Source: Lachnospiraceae bacterium (lineage in GTDB: Bacteria > Bacillota > Clostridia > Lachnospirales > Lachnospiraceae). Taken from it: a stretch of 41,757 nucleotides of DNA. Below the pieces are notes generated by a model. That model had not been told where the DNA came from, did no database searches, and saw only the letters and a program-made list of their open reading frames with translations. Position numbers and translations under genes: made by a program. The stretch spans positions 22,884 to 64,640 of the forward strand of contig JAAUZL010000010.1 in NCBI GenBank assembly GCA_014804615.1. Reading direction: 5' to 3'. How positions within the stretch are numbered: position 1 is the stretch's first letter; every line of letters starts with the position of its first letter. Positions 23,496 to 30,791 of this stretch are shown here, piece after piece.

Positions 23496-24747
23496 TTTTA
23501 TGACCTCCGATTTGGTGATTCCGCTCTCTGGTGGTGGCGCCTTCCTCCAGATTCATACCCTTGAGAATGGCGTCCTTGCCGAATTTGTTCTTGATGCTGA
23601 TAACGGCCTTCTGTACTTTCCTGTTTTTTTCCAGTTCCTCGGCATCCACGAAAAAGCTGTATTGATGATACTCTTCCGGCATCACATGATTACAGGTGAT
23701 GTTGACGCGGTGAATCTGCCAGTCCGGGTTGACGATCTTGTCATACAGAGCCGTCACTGCAGGCAGGATAATGCGGTCCGAGTTGGTGTCCGTGTCCAGA
23801 TTCGCGGTGCCGTGGGCGGAGGGAGCGTTCAGCCGGTTGGAATAGCCTACGTGGAGGGTGATGGAGCGGGTGACCAGATTCTTTTCTACCAGATCAAGAC
23901 ACAGCAGATCCATCATTTCCTTGACGATGAGACGCCCTTTGTCGAAAGGGTAGTCGCAGCCCAGCACCTGTCCGCTGGTGAGACAGTTGGTGCGAGGGCG
24001 GTAAGTCTTGATATCGGAAATGGTGACTGGTTCCCGGCCCCAGGCGTGGTCGATCAAAAGCTCCGCGTCTATTCCGAACAGGTGATACAGGAGGTTTTCA
24101 TCAGCGGCGGCGATATCGCCCATGGTGCGGATACCGAAGGTGTCGAGTCGTCTGGCAGTGCCGGCGCCGACGCGCCAGAAATCTGTCAGGGGCTTGTGCG
24201 TCCAGAGAGTTTTCCGGTAGCTTTCCTCGGTGAGTTCTCCGATAAAGTCATTGGCGTGTTTGGCGGTAATATCCAGAGCCACCTTCGCCAGATACAGATT
24301 AGAGCCTACGCCGCAGGAGGAGCGGATGCCGGTCTGCTCGTAGATATCCTGCATGATGCGAAAGCCCAGCGCTCTGGCAGAGAGACGATAGAGGGAGAGA
24401 TAATCCGTCACATCCATAAAGACCTCGTCGATGGAATAGACATGGATATCTTCCCTGGAAATATATTTCAGATAGATCGCATAGATATCTGCGGAAATGT
24501 CCACATATTTCTGCATGCGGGGCGGTGCCACAATGTAATCCACCGATTTTGAGATCTCAAAGATGCGGCAGCGGTTTTTAATGCCCAGCGCTTTCATAGC
24601 CGGGGTGATCGCCAGGCAGATGGTCTTTTCTGTCCGGGTGGGATCCGCCACCACCAGATTGGTCGTCATGGGATCCAGGCCTCTGGCCACGCACTCTACC
24701 GAGGCATAAAAAGATTTTAAATCAATGCACAGATAGGTGTGGCTCAT
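23485..24747 (-). CDS. Y-family DNA polymerase (UmuC/UvrX-like)
   Basis: This is a lesion-bypass polymerase of 420 residues. Active-site residues are visible: LCIDLKSFYASVECVARGLD (first metal-binding Asp and the steric-gate region) and VYSIDEVFMDVTDYL (SIDE motif, catalytic Asp-Glu). A helix-hairpin-helix segment RRLDTFGIRTMGDIA and the little-finger domain complete it. It resembles the UmuC/YqjW/UvrX group rather than DinB because of the coupled yolD gene and the longer C-terminus. GAAAGGAG precedes the start. A 419-codon frame on the opposite strand is an antisense shadow. The upstream LexA box implies induction by DNA damage. Confidence 0.93.
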   Translation of the reverse strand: MSHTYLCIDLKSFYASVECVARGLDPMTTNLVVADPTRTEKTICLAITPAMKALGIKNRCRIFEISKSVDYIVAPPRMQKYVDISADIYAIYLKYISREDIHVYSIDEVFMDVTDYLSLYRLSARALGFRIMQDIYEQTGIRSSCGVGSNLYLAKVALDITAKHANDFIGELTEESYRKTLWTHKPLTDFWRVGAGTARRLDTFGIRTMGDIAAADENLLYHLFGIDAELLIDHAWGREPVTISDIKTYRPRTNCLTSGQVLGCDYPFDKGRLIVKEMMDLLCLDLVEKNLVTRSITLHVGYSNRLNAPSAHGTANLDTDTNSDRIILPAVTALYDKIVNPDWQIHRVNITCNHVMPEEYHQYSFFVDAEELEKNRKVQKAVISIKNKFGKDAILKGMNLEEGATTRERNHQIGGHKSGE

Positions 24748-24775
24748 GGGGAACTCCTTTCTTTTTGCAGGTTAC

Positions 24776-24850
24776 AGGGCAGAGCCCCGAAAAACCTACG
24801 GTTTTCCGGGGTCGCTTTGCTCGTCAAATGAACGAAGATATCTCTGCCCT
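24776..24850. repeat. Structured palindromic element in the polymerase leader
   Basis: A perfect 9-bp stem (AGGGCAGAG at 24776-24784 with CTCTGCCCT at 24842-24850) closes an inner hairpin CCCCGAAAAACC/GGTTTTCCGGGG (24785-24811) and a second arm. Bases 24811-24824 share a 14-base motif (13 of 14) with the palindrome at 6168-6221. It lies between the SOS promoter and the polymerase start, so it would be in the 5' leader. Confidence 0.65.
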
Positions 24851-24858
24851 TTGCGCAC

Positions 24859-24887
24859 ATTATACCATAGGAACGTATGTTTGGGAA
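24859..24887 (-). promoter_or_regulatory. SOS promoter with LexA box for the polymerase-yolD operon
   Basis: On the reverse strand TTCCCA (24882-24887), 17-bp spacer and consensus TATAAT (24859-24864) with an extended TGG. The spacer holds GAACGTATGTTT (24871-24882 on the + strand), which fits the Firmicute LexA operator GAACRNRYGTTY at all defined positions. Confidence 0.75.
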
Positions 24888-24943
24888 CGGTATATTTTGT
24901 ATTTTGTATAGACGCGACAGGTCATATTGTAGGAGAGTGTGTC

Positions 24944-24993
24944 TTGACATATGTATAACGTTGTGTTATATTAAATGCATAACAAGTCGTTAT
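24944..24993 (+). promoter_or_regulatory. BlaI-type promoter with twin operators
   Basis: Promoter TTGACA (24944-24949), 17-bp spacer, TATATT (24967-24972). Two 15-bp dyads ATAAC-N5-GTTAT lie at 24955-24969 (in the spacer and -10) and 24979-24993 (at the start of transcription), centre to centre 24 bp. A longer mirror pair, CATATGTATAACG and CGTTATACATATG, spans both. This suits autorepression by the BlaI-like protein. Confidence 0.8.
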
Positions 24994-25011
24994 ACATATG
25001 GAGGAAATAGG

Positions 25012-25392
25012 ATGATACAGAAATTATCGGATGCGGAACTGGAGATTATGAAGATTGTGTGGGGAAACCATGACAAAGAGACGCTGTTTTCCTATATTAT
25101 GGATAGTCTGACCGAGCAGGGCAGACCCTGCCAGAAAAATACGCTGATCGTCCTTTTGTCGAGACTTGTCAGTAAGGGCTTTTTGGGAGCCAGAAAAATC
25201 GGACGTAAGAATGAATACACGGCGCTCATTTCAGAGACAGAATACCAGACGGCGCAGACGCAGAATTTTCTTGATAAGATATATGAGGGTAGCATAAAGG
25301 GGCTGGTTTCCAATCTGATTTCGGGGGATCTGCTGACGGATGAGGAATATGATGAACTAAAAAAACTGTTGGAGGGGGGAAAGAAGAGATGA
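25012..25392 (+). CDS. BlaI/MecI-family repressor
   Basis: The 126-residue protein starts MIQKLSDAELEIMKIVWGN, the standard BlaI/MecI winged-helix N-terminus, with KNTLIVLLSRLVSKGFLGAR as the recognition part. A C-terminal dimerisation helix (DKIYEGSIKGLVSNLISGD) follows. In known systems a membrane metallopeptidase relays a cell-wall signal and the repressor is cleaved. The peptidase-like gene follows with a 4-bp overlap. ATG 25012 has GGAGG at 25001-25005; the longer frame runs back through its own operators. The regulated target other than itself is not in the window. Confidence 0.94.
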   Translation: MIQKLSDAELEIMKIVWGNHDKETLFSYIMDSLTEQGRPCQKNTLIVLLSRLVSKGFLGARKIGRKNEYTALISETEYQTAQTQNFLDKIYEGSIKGLVSNLISGDLLTDEEYDELKKLLEGGKKR

Positions 25393-27464
25393 CGAATATG
25401 ATTTTTAGAACTGTTCTGGCCATGTCTGTTTCCGGTTCTCTTCTTATTTTGGCTCTGCTTGGAGGGAAACAGTTGTTTAAAAATATATGCAGCCGGCAAT
25501 GGCAGTATTATATTTGGCTCATTGTTATTTTGCGTCTGCTGCTCCCGTTTGGCCCGGAGATAAGTCTGATGAGAAATTTTTATCAGGCCTTCGGTCAGGC
25601 GATGGTGCAGAACGTCCCGGCTGCATCGCAAGAAAATCAGCCGCTGGATGTGGAGGGTTTTGCGGCATCCTCTGAGAACTCTGGACAGGAAATACCGGAG
25701 ATAAAGTGGGCAGACAAGGCGTCGGACGACAAACAGGTGCAGGAACGGTTGTCCGACGGAAAAGGGAAGTGGGAAAGTACTATATCGGTTTTCCTGAGCG
25801 GTGTGGGATGGTTTTGGCTGATTATCGCATTGGGAATACTGATACGAAAAATAACGGCGTATCAGAGCTTTCTGCGGTATGTAATGGCCGGAGCAGAACC
25901 AGTTTCTGATATTGCGCTTTTGGATGAGCTTGCGGCGGTCGAGAAGCAAATGGGTATGAAAAGAAAAATGGAGCTCTGTGTGAATCCGCTGCTCTCATCG
26001 CCCACACTGACAGGTATATTACGCCCCTGCATCGTTCTGCCAAGCGGGGATATATCCCTAAAGGATTTTCGTTATATTGTACTTCATGAACTGGTGCACT
26101 GTAAGCGGTGGGATATTCTCTATAAGTGGCTGGTGCAGACTGTCGTCTGCCTGCACTGGTTTAACCCGCTGGTGCATGTGATGAGTCGGGAGATTACTAA
26201 TGCCTGTGAATTTTCCTGTGACGAGGCGGTTGTCGCCAAAATGGGGTATGAAAAAGCGCGGGATTATGGAAAAACATTACTGGATGCTATGGCGGCGGTA
26301 GGAAAATACAGGGAAGCTTCTACTGTAGTCACTTTAAGCGCAAACAAACGGTTATTGAGAGAAAGGTTAGGTGCCATTATGAGTTGTGGAGAAAAATCTG
26401 TGAAAGTCCGTATTTCAACGGCTGTGTTGACAATCTGTATTATTTTGGGAACTGTTTTCATCGGTATCTGTCCAACCCGGGCGGATGTGGCGAAGGCTTC
26501 TGAAACGGAGGCACCGATGGTGGATACGAAGGAAATCTCTCCTGTGAAGGTTTCGGAGGAAAAGGGAGACCGGGAAAGAGAGGAGGCCGCCGAACAGATA
26601 GAGGAATTTTATGGGGCGGACAGTATGCCCATGTTTCAGCTCGCTTTTGGCAGGCTTGATGAGGAAGACCAGAGCGTATGGTTGGACAGAATCTATCGGG
26701 ATGGAGAGATTGCCTTTTTCGCAGTCAGTTTAGACCAGTTAAATGCGGACAGCCCATTGATAGGGCACTTTGCACGAAAGGCTTACGCGGATGGTTCCGC
26801 TTCCTTTTTCTCGGTTCTGGCGGATCATATGGACGAGGAGACGCTCGAAGAGTGGCTTGACCTGGCGATGGCAGATCAGGAGAGTGCTTTCATGTCGATT
26901 CTGTTTGACAAGTTGGATATGACAGAGGAGAAGGATGAGTGGGAAAAGGAAATGGAAAAAACGTTGGCAGAGGAATACCGGACGGCAGGCGTGACAAAGG
27001 AGGGAAAAGAATATTATTATCAGGGACAGCTTGTCAATATTTTTTTGGATATCAGACCTAATAATGCTTTCTACACATTGAGCATCAACCCGGCGGGAAC
27101 GGTCAATGTAAAGATACTCCGCGGGGAAAACGGTCAGATTACGGGCGCGGCCTATTTGAGTGAGGAGGAGTTTGCAGAGCTGTTTGGAGATGATTTTGGA
27201 GAAGATGAGGAAAAGGAAGAAGCCAAAACATATCCCCGGACAATGTATGTGAACTGCCTTGTATGCAAAGTGAGGGAAGGCGCAGGAGAGGAGTTTAAAG
27301 TCGTCGGCCTGATGGCGGAGGAGGAAGAGGTCACCGTTCTGGATCTGGTTGAGGGGAGCGGCGGCCGGAGCTGGTACAGAATTGATAAGGAATCTTTGCC
27401 GGAAGATATGGATATATCCGCAGAAGAATGCTATATCCGTTCGGATCTGCTGCGGGAAAAGTGA
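25389..27464 (+). CDS. BlaR1/MecR1-like M56 peptidase with repeat region and SH3 tail
   Basis: The 691-residue membrane protein has hydrophobic segments near residues 10-28, 40-55, 132-152 and 355-377, as in BlaR1. The M56 zinc site is HELVH at 233-237 with a third ligand Glu at about 274 (ACEFSCDEAV). The extracellular part lacks the penicillin-binding SxxK sensor of BlaR1. Instead residues about 410-520 hold roughly four units of about 29 residues around a FF.VL.D.LD....WLD...DGE.A pattern. The end (about 610-691) is an SH3-type fold with NCLVCKVREGAGEEFKVVG. It likely senses a wall-derived or other extracellular signal and inactivates the BlaI-like repressor. Confidence 0.88.
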   Translation: MTNMIFRTVLAMSVSGSLLILALLGGKQLFKNICSRQWQYYIWLIVILRLLLPFGPEISLMRNFYQAFGQAMVQNVPAASQENQPLDVEGFAASSENSGQEIPEIKWADKASDDKQVQERLSDGKGKWESTISVFLSGVGWFWLIIALGILIRKITAYQSFLRYVMAGAEPVSDIALLDELAAVEKQMGMKRKMELCVNPLLSSPTLTGILRPCIVLPSGDISLKDFRYIVLHELVHCKRWDILYKWLVQTVVCLHWFNPLVHVMSREITNACEFSCDEAVVAKMGYEKARDYGKTLLDAMAAVGKYREASTVVTLSANKRLLRERLGAIMSCGEKSVKVRISTAVLTICIILGTVFIGICPTRADVAKASETEAPMVDTKEISPVKVSEEKGDREREEAAEQIEEFYGADSMPMFQLAFGRLDEEDQSVWLDRIYRDGEIAFFAVSLDQLNADSPLIGHFARKAYADGSASFFSVLADHMDEETLEEWLDLAMADQESAFMSILFDKLDMTEEKDEWEKEMEKTLAEEYRTAGVTKEGKEYYYQGQLVNIFLDIRPNNAFYTLSINPAGTVNVKILRGENGQITGAAYLSEEEFAELFGDDFGEDEEKEEAKTYPRTMYVNCLVCKVREGAGEEFKVVGLMAEEEEVTVLDLVEGSGGRSWYRIDKESLPEDMDISAEECYIRSDLLREK

Positions 27465-27542
27465 GATAAAATAAAAGAAAGTGAGGACAAAATGTCCAAA
27501 TAATGTTAAAATACCCTTATACAATGGAAAGGGTATGTAAAA

Positions 27543-28814
27543 ATGAGCGTTATCAGCAGCAAGGATGTCAACGAAATCATCAGAAAGACGCTTGGCATCA
27601 TCAACAATAAAATCATGAATCACGGGGAGATCACAGGGTATATCTTATATAAGATGATGGAATATGAGAATACCTATACGGAGCAGCATTACACCGAGCA
27701 GGAGCTGGTGGATTACACTATGCTCGGTATTTTGCATGATATCGGTCTCTACAAGGAGGATAATGTTAAAAACGTGTCTGACTTTGAGACGAAGAACCTA
27801 TGGCCGCATTCGATCTATGGCTTCCTTTTTCTGAAATATCTCTCACCTATGGGGGATAAGGCGGAGATCGTGCTTTACCATCATCTGGACTATAATAGGC
27901 ACAGCATGGTGCAGAGCCGCTATATGCATGTCATTGAACTGTTAAATCTGGCGGACAAGATGGATACGGTTCTGCATTTGAAGGATGAGAAGCTGGAGCC
28001 GGATTATTTTGCCAAGTATCGTGATATCAAATATTCCGGTGCGGCGCTGGATCTGTTTCAGAAGGCTGAGAAATGCTATGGAATTACGGAGAACCTAGTG
28101 AACGGAAAGTATCGTGAGGAACTGGATGTGCTTCTGGCGAAGCGGGCTTTCTCCGAGCAGTATAAGCGCGGCTTTCTGGAAATGCTGGTCTACACCATTG
28201 ATTTCCGTAGCGAGCATACGGTGATCCATACGCTGGCTACCGTAAATTTTGCAGAGCAGCTTGGCAGACTTGCCAGAATTTCCGGTAAAGATATGAGAGA
28301 TCTGCACTATGGCGCGCTGCTCCATGATCTGGGGAAGATTGCGATTCCCTTACATATTCTGGAATCCACGGGGCGTCTGAGCGATGATGAGATGAAGATC
28401 ATGAAAGCGCATGTGCGGATTACGGAAATGATTCTGGAGGGTGTAGTGGACGATGATGTGCTTCAGATCGCAGTGCGTCATCATGAGAAGCTGGACGGTA
28501 CCGGATATCACAAGGGGTTATCAGCGGCGGATTTGACTTTGCCCCAGCAAATCATTGCGGTGGCGGATATCCTGAGTGCCCTTTACGGCAAGCGCAGCTA
28601 CAAAGAAGCGTTCAGCAAAGAAAAGATTTTAGATATCATGAATTCCGATGCAGATAAGGGGAAGATCAACCGCAATGTGGTGACAAGTTTGGAAAATAAT
28701 TATGACAAAATTATTGCGGAGTTTGAGAAGGAAAAAGAAAGCACCATCGGGCTGTATCTGAAGATCAAGGAGCAGTATGCGATCATGATCGAACGGTTTG
28801 AGCGCTTTGACTAG
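27543..28814 (+). CDS. Protein with two HD domains, the second of HD-GYP type
   Basis: The 423-residue cytosolic protein has an N-terminal HD-like half (about 1-190; MLGILHDIGLY, PHSIYGFLFLKYLS, LYHHLDYN, LADKMD) and a C-terminal HD-GYP domain (about 225-390; LLHDLGKIAIP, KAHVRITEMIL, VRHHEKLDGTGYHKGL, VADILSALYG). The DGTGY is an acceptable form of the GYP loop. The C-terminal domain is expected to hydrolyse c-di-GMP or a related dinucleotide; the N-terminal half may be a second hydrolase or a regulatory copy. GAAAGGGT lies about 9 bases before the ATG. Together with the protein at 2413 it gives two dinucleotide phosphodiesterases in the window. Confidence 0.88.
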   Translation: MSVISSKDVNEIIRKTLGIINNKIMNHGEITGYILYKMMEYENTYTEQHYTEQELVDYTMLGILHDIGLYKEDNVKNVSDFETKNLWPHSIYGFLFLKYLSPMGDKAEIVLYHHLDYNRHSMVQSRYMHVIELLNLADKMDTVLHLKDEKLEPDYFAKYRDIKYSGAALDLFQKAEKCYGITENLVNGKYREELDVLLAKRAFSEQYKRGFLEMLVYTIDFRSEHTVIHTLATVNFAEQLGRLARISGKDMRDLHYGALLHDLGKIAIPLHILESTGRLSDDEMKIMKAHVRITEMILEGVVDDDVLQIAVRHHEKLDGTGYHKGLSAADLTLPQQIIAVADILSALYGKRSYKEAFSKEKILDIMNSDADKGKINRNVVTSLENNYDKIIAEFEKEKESTIGLYLKIKEQYAIMIERFERFD

Positions 28815-28855
28815 CTTACAGCATATATATATCATAACGAGGAGGCAAATAGGAC

Positions 28856-29974
28856 ATGGAACAGGCAAAGGTTTATTTTACATCATTTAAGGCGACGGAG
28901 CATGAAAATCTGCTGCAAAAGTTACATCGTCTGATGAAGACAGCAGGATTTGAGAATATCGACTTTACGGATAAGTATGCGGCCATTAAGATACACTTTG
29001 GAGAATACGGCAATCTGGCGTTCTTGCGTCCGAATTACGCAAGGGTAGTGGCAGACTATGTGAAGGAGCTGGGCGGCAAGCCCTATCTGACAGACTGTAA
29101 CACTCTCTATGTGGGAAGCCGCAAGAATGCCCTTGACCATTTAGAGACCGCCTATGTGAACGGCTTTTCTCCTTATCAGACGGGATGCCATGTGATCATC
29201 GGTGACGGCCTGAAGGGGACGGACGAGACGCTTGTGCCTATCAATGGAGAATATGTGAAGGAAGCGAAGATTGGTCATGCCATTATGGACGCGGACGTGT
29301 TTATTTCCCTGACCCACTTCAAGGGACATGAGATGGCGGGATTTGGCGGCACACTCAAAAATATCGGCATGGGCTGCGGTTCCAGAGCGGGTAAGATGGA
29401 GCAGCACTGTGACGGAAAGCCGGAAGTGGATCAGTCGCTTTGCGTGGGCTGTGGCGCCTGCGACAGGATCTGTGCCCACGGTGCGCCCATCATTGAGGGC
29501 GGCAAGGCCCATATCGACCATGATAAATGTGTGGGGTGCGGTCGTTGTCTGGCAGTGTGCCCGAAGGATGCGATCGCGGCGAGCTTTGAGGATTCCATCG
29601 CCATGTTAAATTATAAGATGGCGGAGTATGCGTGGGCTGTCTGCAAGGATAAACCCTGCTTCCATGTGTCATTGATCTGCGATGTGTCGCCCAACTGCGA
29701 CTGCCATGCGGAGAATGATATCCCGATCATTCCTAATGTGGGTATGCTGGCTTCCTTTGATCCGGTTGCACTGGATCAGGCCTGTGCGGATCTTTGCAAT
29801 AAGATGGCGCCGGTAGAGGAGAGCGTGCTGGGAGAGAACCTGCACGAGCTTGGCAATGAGGCGGGACACGACCACTTTTTCATGACCCATCCGGATACGG
29901 AGTGGGAGTCCTGTATCGCCCATGCGGTGAAGATCGGGCTGGGCACCGATCAGTATGAATTGGTGACGATTTAA
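28856..29974 (+). CDS. DUF362 family protein with two 4Fe-4S clusters
   Basis: The 372-residue protein has an N-terminal DUF362 domain (YAAIKIHFGEYGNLAFLRPN, YLTDCNTLYVGSRKNA, SLTHFKGHEMAGFGGTLKNI) and a ferredoxin segment at about 195-245 with CVGCGACDRIC and CVGCGRCLAVC motifs for two [4Fe-4S] clusters. A second DUF362 part ends with PHPDTEWESCIAHAVK-like sequence. These cytosolic iron-sulphur proteins are common in anaerobes, but their electron partners are unknown. AGGAGG precedes the ATG. A strong terminator closes the gene; it lies 41 bp after the HD-GYP gene, likely one operon. Confidence 0.92.
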   Translation: MEQAKVYFTSFKATEHENLLQKLHRLMKTAGFENIDFTDKYAAIKIHFGEYGNLAFLRPNYARVVADYVKELGGKPYLTDCNTLYVGSRKNALDHLETAYVNGFSPYQTGCHVIIGDGLKGTDETLVPINGEYVKEAKIGHAIMDADVFISLTHFKGHEMAGFGGTLKNIGMGCGSRAGKMEQHCDGKPEVDQSLCVGCGACDRICAHGAPIIEGGKAHIDHDKCVGCGRCLAVCPKDAIAASFEDSIAMLNYKMAEYAWAVCKDKPCFHVSLICDVSPNCDCHAENDIPIIPNVGMLASFDPVALDQACADLCNKMAPVEESVLGENLHELGNEAGHDHFFMTHPDTEWESCIAHAVKIGLGTDQYELVTI

Positions 29975-29996
29975 GATTGGTTTGACAGATAAAAGG

Positions 29997-30028
29997 AAGG
30001 CGGAGAGTTTTCGGACTCTCCGCCTTTT
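29997..30028 (+). terminator. Terminator after the DUF362 gene
   Basis: AAGGCGGAGAGT pairs with ACTCTCCGCCTT around TTTCGG, followed by Ts. It lies between the convergent DUF362 gene and the PIN toxin gene and could also help end the latter. Confidence 0.92.
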
Positions 30029-30055
30029 TAGAACAATGCATCATAATAAATAGTA

Positions 30056-30475
30056 CTAGTTGTCCTTCATTAAGACAATAAAATCATCCGGAGAAATTGC
30101 TTTAACCAGTCCCTGTTGGTAGTCCTTCATATTTCTCGTGATAATAAAATCCATATCTGCTTTTACAGATACCCGTTCAACTACAGCATCTTCATAGTCG
30201 CTGACGGACGACGCAAGTGCATCTATACATTCGGCGCCCGACACTGTGAGTATTCCAATAAGAGAATACAGTTTTTCCATGACCCGTTTAGCTTGATCTG
30301 CACTGTGAAGATATTTCCTCACCAGATAATAAATATCTGTAGCAGAACTCGCCGTAATATACATATCCATCATATGATTGGCGGCCATAATAAAGATTGT
30401 TTCGGCACTTTCATTCCATGGTTCTCTGGATGTCAGTGCATCTATGATCACGTTTGTATCGATCAGCACTTTCAT
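30056..30475 (-). CDS. PIN-domain toxin (VapC-like ribonuclease)
   Basis: The 139-residue protein has the PIN fold: VLIDTNVIIDAL (first acidic residue), DIYYLVRKYL, then SDYEDAVVERVS and MDFIITRNMKDY, giving the acidic metal site. PIN toxins cut tRNA or rRNA. The start is ATG 30475, which lies one base after the antitoxin stop, rather than a TTG five codons upstream. The length and pairing with a Phd/YefM-like antitoxin make a type II module. No RBS is strong, fitting coupled translation from the antitoxin gene. Confidence 0.9.
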   Translation of the reverse strand: MKVLIDTNVIIDALTSREPWNESAETIFIMAANHMMDMYITASSATDIYYLVRKYLHSADQAKRVMEKLYSLIGILTVSGAECIDALASSVSDYEDAVVERVSVKADMDFIITRNMKDYQQGLVKAISPDDFIVLMKDN

Positions 30476-30476
30476 T

Positions 30477-30692
30477 TTATTTTGCACCAAGCCTCTCTTT
30501 TTTAGATCCCTCTATATCAGCATCTTTGGGTAGGATGCCAAATAAGGATTTTGCTGTCTCCACTCTGTCCTGATAGGGATTGGTAAGTTTGGCTACTACT
30601 TTTCCGTTTTTTGTGATAAAGACATCCTCTGTAGCAGATATGATCAGATATTTTCCAAGATTATTTTTAAGCTCTGTTGCTGTGATAGACAT
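30477..30692 (-). CDS. Phd/YefM-like antitoxin
   Basis: The 71-residue protein starts MSITATELKNNLGKYLIIS and contains VFITKNGKVVAKLTNP, the compact DNA-binding fold of the Phd/YefM family. The C-terminal tail, about 25 residues ending in a basic stretch, would wrap the toxin. AAAGGAG precedes the ATG. It binds its promoter region in known systems; an inverted repeat in the promoter spacer fits that. Confidence 0.92.
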   Translation of the reverse strand: MSITATELKNNLGKYLIISATEDVFITKNGKVVAKLTNPYQDRVETAKSLFGILPKDADIEGSKKERLGAK

Positions 30693-30718
30693 GTGACCAC
30701 TCCTTTCTTTGTACTACT

Positions 30719-30747
30719 ATTATATCCAAATCGTCCGATTCTCGCAA
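30719..30747 (-). promoter_or_regulatory. Promoter of the Phd/PIN toxin-antitoxin operon
   Basis: On the reverse strand TTGCGA (30742-30747), 17-bp spacer and TATAAT (30719-30724). The spacer holds AATCGTCCGATT (30729-30740), a palindrome with a 2-bp centre and a good autorepression site. Confidence 0.65.
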
Positions 30748-30791
30748 CTATATTAGCTAAAATGTTTTCTCCAAAGATTCTTACATATTTT

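Noticed and set aside
23293-24552. A 419-codon open frame on the + strand
   Set aside because: It is antisense to the Y-family polymerase, whose motifs are unmistakable. The frame has no RBS and no recognisable domain; it is a by-product of codon bias.
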